From positions 1 through 6,474 of the forward strand of contig JBIKSZ010000211.1 of NCBI GenBank assembly GCA_044348345.1: DNA of 6,474 nucleotides, read 5' to 3'. Position 1 is the first letter of the stretch, and each line of letters opens with the position of its first letter. This DNA comes from Falsiroseomonas sp044348345 (GTDB lineage Bacteria; Pseudomonadota; Alphaproteobacteria; Acetobacterales; Acetobacteraceae). The position numbers and the translations under genes are program-made. Below the pieces are notes generated by a model. The model saw nothing but the letters and a program-made list of their open reading frames with translations, was not told where the DNA came from and ran no database searches. Shown here in pieces: positions 1 to 5,941 of this stretch.

Positions 1-968
1 GCGCCATGGCCGAACAGCTGGAAGCCGGCTGGCAGAACTGGGTGCAGCTGCGCCGTGCGCATGGCTGGCAGGTGGAGCACGCCCCGCCCGTGCGGGGCGG
101 CTGGCCGCTGGCCGCAACGCTCAGCGTGGACCGGCTGCGGCTGGACGGGGCGGCGGCGACGCTGCCGGGCGGGGTCACGCTCGCCGTGCAGCGCGCGGTG
201 CTGCGCGTCGATCTGCCGTGGCTCGACCGGCTGCAGGTGGCGCTGCCGGGACAGCAGCGGCTACGCCTTGGCACAACTGAATTTCCCTTCACTGCCGACA
301 CGCTGACCGCCACCGTGCCGCTGGAACGCGACACGCTGCCGAACACGGCGGAGCTGGCCGCGGAGCGGCTGCGCATCGGCCTGCCGGGCGGCGGTGTGGA
401 ACTGGCCACGGCGCGGCTCATCGTGCGCGGCAGCGCCAGCGCGACAGAGGCCGAGCCGGCGCTGGAGCTCAATCTTTTCGCCGAAGGGCTCGACCTGCCG
501 CCCGCCGTGCCGGGCGATCCGCTCGCGCGCTTCGGGCGGCGCATCGCGACGCTCTCGGCCGAGCTGGCGCTGAGCGGCCCGCTGCCCAGCGGCCGCGCAC
601 CCGCCGCGCGCGCCGAAGCCTGGCGCGATGGCGGCGGCACGCTGGAGCTGCGCGGGCTCGGGCTGCGCTGGGGGCCGCTCGGCGGCATGGCGGCGGCCAC
701 CCTCGCCTTCGACGAGGCGCTGCAGCCGATGGGCGCGGGCACGCTGCGCCTGTCCGGCGCGGCCGAGGCGCTGGAGGCCATGGTGGATGCCGGGCTGATC
801 GGGCGCCGCGCCGCGGCGACCGCGCGCGGCGTGCTGCCGCTGCTCTCCCGCCCCTCTGCGCAGGACGGCACGCCGGAGATCGAGGTGCCGCTGACGCTCG
901 AAGATCGCACACTGTCGCTCGCGCGCATCCCGGTGATGCGCTTCTCCCCGCTCGACTGGCCGCGGTGA
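1..968 (+). CDS. DUF2125-family protein, C-terminal part (5' end outside window)
   Basis: The reading frame is already open at the left edge (codons from base 3) and runs to a TGA ending at 968, giving about 321 residues that end in SPLDWPR. An ATG at 6-8 exists, but no ribosome binding site can be judged, and the protein begins abruptly with a segment (EAGWQNW, then RAHGWQV) that in DUF2125 proteins normally follows an N-terminal membrane anchor. I therefore treat it as 5'-truncated by the window. The body is rich in Leu, Ala and Gly with alternating beta-strand-like segments and no catalytic motif or cysteine cluster. The pattern GW, then PP.RGGWPL, then long amphipathic strands resembles the DUF2125 family of alphaproteobacterial envelope proteins, whose biochemical role is unknown. 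It converges on the M32 peptidase gene, with 12 bases between the stop codons. The family call rests on recognition by eye; another AsmA-like beta-rich envelope protein is the main alternative. Confidence 0.72.
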   Translation, partial: AMAEQLEAGWQNWVQLRRAHGWQVEHAPPVRGGWPLAATLSVDRLRLDGAAATLPGGVTLAVQRAVLRVDLPWLDRLQVALPGQQRLRLGTTEFPFTADTLTATVPLERDTLPNTAELAAERLRIGLPGGGVELATARLIVRGSASATEAEPALELNLFAEGLDLPPAVPGDPLARFGRRIATLSAELALSGPLPSGRAPAARAEAWRDGGGTLELRGLGLRWGPLGGMAAATLAFDEALQPMGAGTLRLSGAAEALEAMVDAGLIGRRAAATARGVLPLLSRPSAQDGTPEIEVPLTLEDRTLSLARIPVMRFSPLDWPR

Positions 969-980
969 GACGGTGCGGCT

Positions 981-2468
981 TCAGGCGACGAGGTAGCGCG
1001 CCGTCAGGTGGCCGGTGAAATCCGAGGGGTCGAGCGGCTTGCCCGTCGCCTGGCGCAGCAAATCCTGGAAGCCGAGCCGCGCGCCCTGGCCATGCACATG
1101 CAGGTTCAGCCAGCGCATCATCGCCGCGAGATCGCCGCGGGCGAGCTGGGCATCGAGATCCGGGATGGCGCGGCGGATCGCCGCCATGAGCTGCGCCGCC
1201 GCCATCGCGCCGAGCGTGTAGGCGGGGAAATAGCCGAAGGCGCCATCGTGCCAATGGATGTCCTGCAGGCAGCCCTGCGCATCATCCGGCGGCACGATGC
1301 CGAGCATGGTCTTCATGGCCGCGTTCCAAGCGCCCGGCAGCTCCGCAACGCGGAGATCGCCCGCGATCAGCGCGCGTTCCAGACGGAAGCGCAGGATGAC
1401 ATGGGCGGGATAGGTCAGCTCATCCGCATCCACGCGGATGAAGCCGCGCTCCACGCGCCGCCAGAGCCGCGCCAGATTCTCGGGCGCCGCGACCTCGGGC
1501 GCGACGGAGAGCGCCGCGCGCAGGCGCGGGCCGAGGAAGGCCAGGAAGGCATCGGACCGGCAGGCCTGCATCTCCACGATCAGCGATTGCGATTCATGCG
1601 CGGCCATGCCTGCCGCCTCGCCAACCGGCTGGCGCGCGAAGCCCGCCGGCAGGTGACGCTCATACATTGCGTGCCCCGTCTCATGCAGCACGCCGAGCAG
1701 CGCCTTCGCGGGGTTTGCCGTGTCGTAGAAGGTGGTGATGCGCACATCGGAGGGGTTGCCGCCGCAGAAGGGATGCAGCGATTCATCAAGCCGCGCATGG
1801 CTGAACTCCAGCCCGACGCGCTCGGCCATCTCCCGGCACAATGCGCGCTGCGCCGCGACGTCGAACTGGCCCGCAAGGGGCCGCGGCGCGGGCCGGCGGG
1901 CCTGGATGGCCTCGGCGCGCGGCAGTGCGTCGGCCAGCCACGCCTCATAGGCGGCGAAGACGGGTTCGACATCGGCCGCGGTGACACCGGGCTGGTAGCC
2001 ATCCATCAGCGCGTCATAGGGGTCCAGGCCAAGCCGCTGGCCGAGCGCCTGCGCGGCTTCGCGCTGCAGCGCCACGACGTCCGTCAGCGGCTTCGCGACC
2101 TTGGCGAAATCGGCGTCGCGCTTCGCCTCGCGCCAGACTATCTCGCAGGCCGAATTGGCGCGGCTCATCGCCTCCACGAGGTCGAGCGAAAGGGCGGTGG
2201 CACGCGCATGGGCGCGGCGCATCAGGGCGAGGTTGGCCGCGTCCCATGCGCCATCGGCGGTGGCCACGGTGAGGTCCTCGGCGGTGCGGGGCTCCACCAG
2301 CATTTCATGCGCGACACCGGCGAGGGCCGCGAGTTGCTCGCCGCGCGCATGGGCGCCGCCTTCGGGCATCATCGCGCTGGCATCCCAATGCAGGATGCCG
2401 GCGGCCTCGTTGATCGCGCCGATCCGCGCGAAGCGGGCCTTCAAGCGCTCGTAAGCAGCGTTGCTCAT
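981..2468 (-). CDS. Carboxypeptidase M32 (thermostable carboxypeptidase 1 family)
   Basis: This is a complete 495-residue protein, the normal length for family M32 metallocarboxypeptidases, which remove C-terminal residues from peptides using one divalent metal ion. The zinc-binding HETGH lies at residues 262-266 (two His ligands plus the catalytic Glu). The third ligand is expected to be the Glu of HESQS at 291-295. Other family signatures are present: HPFCGGNPSDVRITT near 232-246 and the late segment WHDGAFGYFPAYTLGAMAAA. There is no signal peptide or membrane span, so the enzyme should be cytosolic. The ATG at 2466-2468 overlaps the SURF1 stop as ATGA and has GGAG 7 bases upstream, which supports this start and suggests coupled translation. 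It is the last gene of the oxidase operon. M32 enzymes are general peptide-turnover enzymes, and no direct role in oxidase assembly is known to me. Family assignment is secure; physiological substrate is unknown. Confidence 0.95.
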   Translation of the reverse strand: MSNAAYERLKARFARIGAINEAAGILHWDASAMMPEGGAHARGEQLAALAGVAHEMLVEPRTAEDLTVATADGAWDAANLALMRRAHARATALSLDLVEAMSRANSACEIVWREAKRDADFAKVAKPLTDVVALQREAAQALGQRLGLDPYDALMDGYQPGVTAADVEPVFAAYEAWLADALPRAEAIQARRPAPRPLAGQFDVAAQRALCREMAERVGLEFSHARLDESLHPFCGGNPSDVRITTFYDTANPAKALLGVLHETGHAMYERHLPAGFARQPVGEAAGMAAHESQSLIVEMQACRSDAFLAFLGPRLRAALSVAPEVAAPENLARLWRRVERGFIRVDADELTYPAHVILRFRLERALIAGDLRVAELPGAWNAAMKTMLGIVPPDDAQGCLQDIHWHDGAFGYFPAYTLGAMAAAQLMAAIRRAIPDLDAQLARGDLAAMMRWLNLHVHGQGARLGFQDLLRQATGKPLDPSDFTGHLTARYLVA

Positions 2469-3133
2469 GCGGGGCTCCGGCGGCGAAGGACGAAGGCGAC
2501 GAGCACACCGACGAGCGAGAGCGCGAGCCCGTACCAGGTGATCGCATAGCCGAGATGGTTGTTGCTCGGCCGCGGCAGGGTGCGCGCGGGATCGGGCAGC
2601 GCGCCCGCGGGGCCGAGCGCGACGAGGCCATAGGGCGCGACCTGCGGCAGGCCGAGTGCCGCGCCGATCGCGGGCGGGTCGAAGGTGTAGAAGCGCCGGC
2701 CCGCAGCATCGTCGGTCGCGGCGAATAGGCCGGCCCGTTCGGCCGGGCGCACCCAGGCCTCGATCGTTACCTCGCCCTCCGGGCGCGCGAGCGGGCCGGC
2801 GCGCTCGACCGGCACCCAGCCGCGATTGACCAGCACGGGCGGCGCGCCGTCGCGCAGCAGCGGCGTGAGGAGATGGGTGCCGAGCACCGGTCCGCGCACC
2901 TCAAGCGCGAGCGTCGCCTCCCGCGCATGATCGAAGCGCCCCGTCACGCGGACCTTGGCAAAGGGCTCGGGCGGTTCGGTGAGCGGCGCGGCGGGCGCGG
3001 CCTCCGCCGCGGCGATGCGGGTGAGCAACTCGGTCTTCCACTGCAGGCGCTGCGCCTGCCAGGTGCCGAGGAGCAGCAGCAGGCCGAGGACAGGGAGCGA
3101 GGCGAGGCTCGCGATCAGGACAGGACGACGCAT
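2465..3133 (-). CDS. SURF1 family cytochrome c oxidase assembly protein
   Basis: This 222-residue membrane protein has the SURF1 layout. A first membrane span lies at about residues 5-22 and is followed directly by GTWQ.QRL.WK (23-33). A soluble domain facing the periplasm contains NRGWVP at 103-108. NNHLGYAITWYGLA at 191-204 leads into a second span (to about 215) and a basic RRR tail. SURF1 helps insert or stabilise heme a in oxidase subunit I, and the conserved His of NNH is implicated in heme binding in bacterial homologs. The ATG at 3131-3133 was chosen because it starts just before the first span. The frame stays open upstream to 3289, but that part crosses the ctaE stop and a strong hairpin and encodes no recognisable sequence. 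No clear Shine-Dalgarno sequence precedes this ATG, so translation may be weak. The stop overlaps the next gene by 4 bases. The name shy1 is used for some bacterial homologs, but I do not assign it. Confidence 0.93.
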   Translation of the reverse strand: MRRPVLIASLASLPVLGLLLLLGTWQAQRLQWKTELLTRIAAAEAAPAAPLTEPPEPFAKVRVTGRFDHAREATLALEVRGPVLGTHLLTPLLRDGAPPVLVNRGWVPVERAGPLARPEGEVTIEAWVRPAERAGLFAATDDAAGRRFYTFDPPAIGAALGLPQVAPYGLVALGPAGALPDPARTLPRPSNNHLGYAITWYGLALSLVGVLVAFVLRRRSPA

Positions 3134-3164
3134 GGGGCGGATGTGGGGCCGGAAGCGGGCGCTG

Positions 3165-3205
3165 AAAACAGGACGACCCCGCCCGCGGCTGCGGACGGGG
3201 TCGTC
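3165..3205 (-). terminator. Terminator-like hairpin between ctaE and SURF1
   Basis: A perfect 10-bp inverted repeat (gacgaccccg at 3172-3181 with cggggtcgtc at 3196-3205) extends inward by four more pairs after one mismatch, leaving a tiny loop. Read on the minus strand, the stem is followed by CTGTTTTC, with the T-run at 3165-3168. It lies 23 bases past the ctaE stop and about 39 bases before the SURF1 ATG. This is the form of an intrinsic terminator with a short U-tract. Since the downstream genes are collinear, I infer partial termination or an RNA-processing/stability element rather than an absolute stop. Confidence 0.55.
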
Positions 3206-3228
3206 GCCTGGGTCCCGGAGGGGGCCGC

Positions 3229-4065
3229 TCAGTGCGGCATGATGACGCCGGCGCCCCACCAGTAGATGAAGATGAAGAGGAACAGCCACACCACGTCCAC
3301 GAAGTGCCAGTACCAGGCCGCTGCCTCGAAGCCGAAATGGCGCTCCGGCGTGAAGTGGCCGCGGATGGCGCGCACCAGGCAGACCGCGAGGAAGACGGTG
3401 CCGACGAAGACGTGGAAGCCGTGGAAGCCGGTCGCGAGATAGAAGACCGAGGGATACACGCCGTCGGTGAAGCCGAAGGGCGCGATCATGTATTCCTTGA
3501 TCTGGAAGCCCGTGAACATGACGCCGAGCGCAACCGTGAGCGCGAGGCCCGTGATCAGCGACTTGCGGTCGTTCTGCAGCAGCGCGTGGTGCGCCCAGGT
3601 CACCGCGCAGCCCGACAGCAGCAGGATCATGGTGTTCAGCAAGGGCAGGTGGAACGGGTCGAAGGTCAGCACGCCCTCAGGCGGCCAGATCGCCTTCGCC
3701 GCGCCCGACACGTGCTCAGGGTACAGCGCGAAGTGGAAATAGGCCCAGAAGAAGGCGACGAAGAACATCACCTCGGAGGCGATGAACATCACCATGCCAT
3801 AGCGCAGGCCAAGGCGAACGACCGGCGTGTGCAGGCCCGGCGTGCGGCTTTCCTTCAGGACGTCGCGCCACCAGCCGAACATGCAGGCGATCGTCGCGAA
3901 GAGGCCGAGGCCCGCCAGCCACCAAGAATTGTTGTGCGCGATGAAAACGATGCCGAGCACCAGCGCGCCGCCCGCGAAGGCCGACAGCAGCGGCCAGGGG
4001 GACGGATCCACCAAATGGTAGGGGTGCTTGTAGGGGCTGCCGCCCGTTTCGCTCTGGCTTGCCAT
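3229..4065 (-). CDS. ctaE: Cytochrome c oxidase subunit III
   Basis: This 278-residue, strongly hydrophobic protein fits the seven-helix subunit III of aa3 oxidases, which stabilises the catalytic core in the inner membrane and supports sustained proton uptake. It opens with the family-typical HPYHLVDPSPWPLL (14-27). LRYGMVMFIASEVMFF (87-102) contains the conserved membrane Glu at 98, equivalent to bovine Glu90. Further signatures are GFHGFHVFVGT (213-223) and WYWHFVDVVWLFLF (251-264), with the C-terminus at MPH. The ATG at 4063-4065 is preferred because AGGA lies 6 bases upstream. A TTG at 4120-4122 would add 19 residues of low-complexity Gly/Pro/Arg sequence without family character. Hairpins lie on both sides of the gene. 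Some alphaproteobacterial clusters place a DUF983 gene between ctaE and SURF1; none is present here. Confidence 0.97.
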   Translation of the reverse strand: MASQSETGGSPYKHPYHLVDPSPWPLLSAFAGGALVLGIVFIAHNNSWWLAGLGLFATIACMFGWWRDVLKESRTPGLHTPVVRLGLRYGMVMFIASEVMFFVAFFWAYFHFALYPEHVSGAAKAIWPPEGVLTFDPFHLPLLNTMILLLSGCAVTWAHHALLQNDRKSLITGLALTVALGVMFTGFQIKEYMIAPFGFTDGVYPSVFYLATGFHGFHVFVGTVFLAVCLVRAIRGHFTPERHFGFEAAAWYWHFVDVVWLFLFIFIYWWGAGVIMPH

Positions 4066-4071
4066 CGCTCG

Positions 4072-4076
4072 TCCTG
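4072..4076 (-). promoter_or_regulatory. Ribosome binding site deciding the ctaE start
   Basis: On the minus strand CAGGA precedes the ATG at 4063-4065 with a 6-base spacer. This supports the internal ATG over the upstream TTG in the same frame. Confidence 0.6.
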
Positions 4077-4128
4077 GTGGTCTCGGCGGGGCTTGGCGCC
4101 CCTGCCCTTCGTGGTTGATCAATCCCGG

Positions 4129-4163
4129 AAAAGCCGCCGCGGATCAAGCCCGCGCAGCGGCTT
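4129..4163 (-). terminator. Terminator-like hairpin at the 3' end of ctaG
   Basis: A 12-bp stem pairs 4131-4142 (aagccgccgcgg) with 4150-4163, with a two-base bulge (ca at 4155-4156) and a seven-base loop at 4143-4149. On the minus strand the stem ends in GGCTTTTCC, so four Ts (4129-4132, two of them in the stem) follow directly. The stem begins inside the last base of the ctaG stop codon, so a ribosome terminating on ctaG would cover its 5' arm. The form suits a weak intrinsic terminator or attenuator between ctaG and ctaE. The T-run is short, so read-through is likely. Confidence 0.45.
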
Positions 4164-4786
4164 CACCGCGTGGTGGTCGGCGCCTCCCGACGCCCGACAT
4201 GCGGGCCGGCATTGGCGAGAGCGCCACTGCGCTCCGCGTCATGCAGGCTGCGGTGGAAGGTGTAGTTCACCGTGATAGTGCGGATGCCGCGCGTGTTCGG
4301 GTCTTCCGCGATGCGCGGGTCCACCCAGAAGGCGAGCGGCATGTCCACCTGCTGGCCGGGCTGGAGCGTCTGCTCCTCGAAGCAGAAGCAGGCGACCTTG
4401 TGGAAGTACTTCCCCACCACTTCTGGCGTCACATTGTAGGTGGAGATCCCGGTCGCCGGGCGGTCGGAGAGGTTCCGGGCGGTGTAGAAACCCATCGCTT
4501 CCTCGCCGACGCGCAGCTGCACGGCGGGCTGGGCCGGTTCGAATCGCCAGGGCAGCTGGGGCTGGGTGTTGGCGTTGAAGCGAACGGTGACGACGAACTC
4601 GCCGGGCGTCGCCGGTGCGCGCTGCCCGATCATGGGCGTGCCACCGAACCCGGTGACGCGGCAGAACCAGTCATAGAGCGGCACGGCGGCGAAGGAGACG
4701 CCAACCATCGTGAAGACCATGGCAAAGGCGCCGCCCGCCACCCGGCGGTTGCGCCTGGCCAGCTGTTCGCGGCGCGCGGCGTCCAT
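4163..4786 (-). CDS. ctaG: Cytochrome c oxidase assembly protein CtaG (Cox11-type copper chaperone)
   Basis: The 207-residue protein has the Cox11/CtaG layout: a short basic cytoplasmic N-terminus, one membrane span at about residues 17-38, and a periplasmic immunoglobulin-like copper domain. The copper-binding cysteines are visible as CFCFEEQ (Cys133 and Cys135). A further conserved Cys42 sits just after the membrane span in YDWFCRVTGFGGT. Cox11 proteins bind copper through these thiols and are needed to form the CuB site of subunit I. The characteristic FNANTQPQLPW.F.P (70-84) and YNVTPEVVGKYFHKVACF (117-134) segments are present. The ATG at 4784-4786 has a very strong GGAGGAGG just upstream, in the 13-base gap after the coxF-like gene. 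The tail after about residue 190 (ALANAGPHVGRREAP) is not conserved in the family as far as I can judge. Confidence 0.96.
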   Translation of the reverse strand: MDAARREQLARRNRRVAGGAFAMVFTMVGVSFAAVPLYDWFCRVTGFGGTPMIGQRAPATPGEFVVTVRFNANTQPQLPWRFEPAQPAVQLRVGEEAMGFYTARNLSDRPATGISTYNVTPEVVGKYFHKVACFCFEEQTLQPGQQVDMPLAFWVDPRIAEDPNTRGIRTITVNYTFHRSLHDAERSGALANAGPHVGRREAPTTTR

Positions 4787-4789
4787 GCC

Positions 4790-4797
4790 CCTCCTCC
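4790..4797 (-). promoter_or_regulatory. Strong ribosome binding site of ctaG
   Basis: On the minus strand GGAGGAGG ends 3 bases before the ctaG ATG and overlaps two possible AGGAG/GGAGG registers with 4-6 base spacing. It is the best Shine-Dalgarno match I found in the window and lies in the short gap between the coxF-like stop and ctaG. Confidence 0.7.
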
Positions 4798-4799
4798 GC

Positions 4800-4937
4800 C
4801 TAGCCCATGATCGCGCGCGGGATGCGCGCCATGGCGATGAAGTAGAACAGCAGCACCAGGCCGATCAGCGTCAGCATGATCGCCCAGTTCCGCGCGCGGC
4901 GGCGCTTGTCGAAAGCGGTGCGTTCCTCGGGGGTCAT
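4800..4937 (-). CDS. CoxF-like small membrane protein (45 aa)
   Basis: Reading the minus strand from the ATG at 4935-4937 to the TAG at 4800-4802 gives 45 residues: a charged N-terminus (MTPEERTAFDKRRRARN), one hydrophobic span at about residues 18-36 (AIMLTLIGLVLLFYF and onward), and a short tail RIPRAIMG. Its start overlaps the ctaB stop by 4 bases (ATGA), and it ends 13 bases before ctaG. Short proteins with this shape, often named CoxF, occupy the same ctaB-ctaG slot in many alphaproteobacterial oxidase operons and are presumed to help oxidase assembly; their biochemical role is not established. The positive-inside pattern suggests a cytoplasmic N-terminus. No strong Shine-Dalgarno sequence precedes it, so translation probably depends on coupling to ctaB. 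The coding call is well supported by position and topology; the CoxF name is a recognition by context. Confidence 0.82.
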   Translation of the reverse strand: MTPEERTAFDKRRRARNWAIMLTLIGLVLLFYFIAMARIPRAIMG

Positions 4938-5881
4938 GCGAGAAGGGCCTTGTCGAGGGCGAGCGCGCCGAACAGCGCGAAAAGGTAATACAGCGAGAAG
5001 CGGAAAGTGGCCCGCGCGGCTGCGTCGTTCGCAAGGCTGCGGCCTTCCGCATCCTGCGGCTCACGCAGCACGCGCCAGGCATGGACCAGGAAGATGCCGC
5101 CGAGCAGCACCGCGCTGCCCGCGTAGAGAAGGCCTGCGAAGCCGACCAGCCAGGGCGCCAGCGCGACCGGGAAGAGCGCGACGGTGTAGATCATCACCTG
5201 TCGGCGGGTTTCGCGCGCACCATGCGTGACGGGCAACATCGGCACCTTGGCCCGCGCATAGTCGCCATGCGCCCAGAGGCTCAGCGCCCAGAAATGCGGG
5301 GGTGTCCACATGAAGATGATGGCGAAGAGTATGATCGGCACGAGCGTGACGTCGCCGGTTGCGGCCGCCCAGCCGATCAGCGGCGGGAAGGCGCCGGCCG
5401 CACCGCCGATGACGATGTTCTGCGGCGTGCGACGCTTCAGCCACATCGTGTAGATCACGACGTAGAAGAAGATGGAGAAGGCGAGCCACCCCGCCGCCAC
5501 CCAATTCGTCGCAAGCCCCATCACCGCGACCGAGAAGACGGCGAGGAAAAGGCCGAAGCCGAGTGCCGCTTCCGGCGCGATGCGCCCGGCGGGGATCGGG
5601 CGGCGCTGGGTGCGGCGCATCACCGCGTCGATGTCGCGGTCGTACCACATGTTGATCGCACCCGCCGCACCGGCGGCGACCGCGATGCAAAGGATCGCGG
5701 CAAGCCCCAGCACCGGATGGATCGGCGCGGGCGCGACCAGCATGCCGATCAGGCCGGAATAGACGACGAGCGTCATCACGCGCGGCTTGAGCAGCGCGAT
5801 CCAGTCGCGGACCTCGGAGAGATCCGCCGATGTGGCGAGGGGGGCTTGCGCCCCCCCCTTCTCGATGGTCGCGCCGCTCAT
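4934..5881 (-). CDS. ctaB: Protoheme IX farnesyltransferase (heme O synthase)
   Basis: This complete 315-residue UbiA-superfamily prenyltransferase transfers a farnesyl group to heme B to make heme O, the precursor of heme A in the oxidase encoded alongside. The first Asp-rich motif is N77-MWYD81-RDID85, followed by the arginine-rich MRRTQRRPIPAGR (88-100). The second is the D207-YARAKVPMLPV segment (207-218), typical of the CtaB/COX10 branch. KPRVM (32-36) starts the first helix, and TPQNIVIGGAAGAFPPLIGW (152-171) and WTPPHFWALSLW (192-203) are further family signatures. Several hydrophobic helices fit the usual nine-span inner-membrane fold. The ATG at 5879-5881 has a GAGGGG stretch 9 bases upstream, and the next Met (36) is already at the first helix. 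The non-conserved N-terminus contains an 8-base G homopolymer. The stop overlaps the next small gene by 4 bases. Confidence 0.97.
   Translation of the reverse strand: MSGATIEKGGAQAPLATSADLSEVRDWIALLKPRVMTLVVYSGLIGMLVAPAPIHPVLGLAAILCIAVAAGAAGAINMWYDRDIDAVMRRTQRRPIPAGRIAPEAALGFGLFLAVFSVAVMGLATNWVAAGWLAFSIFFYVVIYTMWLKRRTPQNIVIGGAAGAFPPLIGWAAATGDVTLVPIILFAIIFMWTPPHFWALSLWAHGDYARAKVPMLPVTHGARETRRQVMIYTVALFPVALAPWLVGFAGLLYAGSAVLLGGIFLVHAWRVLREPQDAEGRSLANDAAARATFRFSLYYLFALFGALALDKALLA
5839..5858. repeat. G/C homopolymer pair forming a hairpin inside ctaB
   Basis: Six Gs (5839-5844) and eight Cs (5851-5858) on the plus strand flank cttgcg, giving a 7-bp all-GC stem (5839-5845 with 5850-5856) with a four-base loop. 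It lies in codons 8-14 of ctaB (KGGAQAP on the minus strand), outside the conserved domain. Confidence 0.7.
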
Positions 5882-5902
5882 GCTGGCGTGCCCCTCAGGA
5901 TT

Positions 5903-5938
5903 GGGTCAGAGGACCCGCGGCGTTGCCGTGCCGCCGCG
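5903..5938 (-). other. Two tandem GC hairpins in the ctaD-ctaB gap
   Basis: Within the 60-base gap, cgcggcg (5916-5922) pairs with cgccgcg (5932-5938) around a nine-base loop. Next to it, gggtc (5903-5907) pairs with gaccc (5912-5916) around a four-base loop; the two share base 5916. There is no following T-run, so I do not call a terminator. An mRNA stability or processing element after the abundant subunit I message is possible but not shown. Confidence 0.4.
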
Positions 5939-5941
5939 CAT

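Noticed and set aside
959..979. Possible shared terminator between the convergent DUF2125 and M32 genes (gccgc/gcggc pair)
   Set aside because: Only 5 bp of stem around an 11-base loop and no T-run in either direction, which is too weak to call in DNA this GC-rich.
469..1254. A 261-codon minus-strand frame opposite the DUF2125 gene
   Set aside because: It is made mostly of Arg, Ala and Pro and runs across the stop codons of two convergent real genes, so it is an antisense shadow.
1008..2549. A 513-codon open frame on the plus strand opposite the M32 peptidase gene
   Set aside because: It is a shadow of high-GC codon usage. It is rich in Arg/Gly/His/Ala, has no recognisable domain, and the opposite strand encodes a full M32 enzyme with its catalytic motifs.
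3134..3289. An N-terminal extension of SURF1 by 52 residues
   Set aside because: The added part overlaps the ctaE stop and the hairpin and is arginine-rich without family character. The ATG at 3131-3133 sits directly before the first membrane span, as expected for SURF1.
3232..4275. A 347-codon open frame on the plus strand opposite ctaE and the ctaG end
   Set aside because: Its composition is Arg/Glu/His-rich low-complexity antisense, and it spans two genes and a terminator-like hairpin on the other strand.
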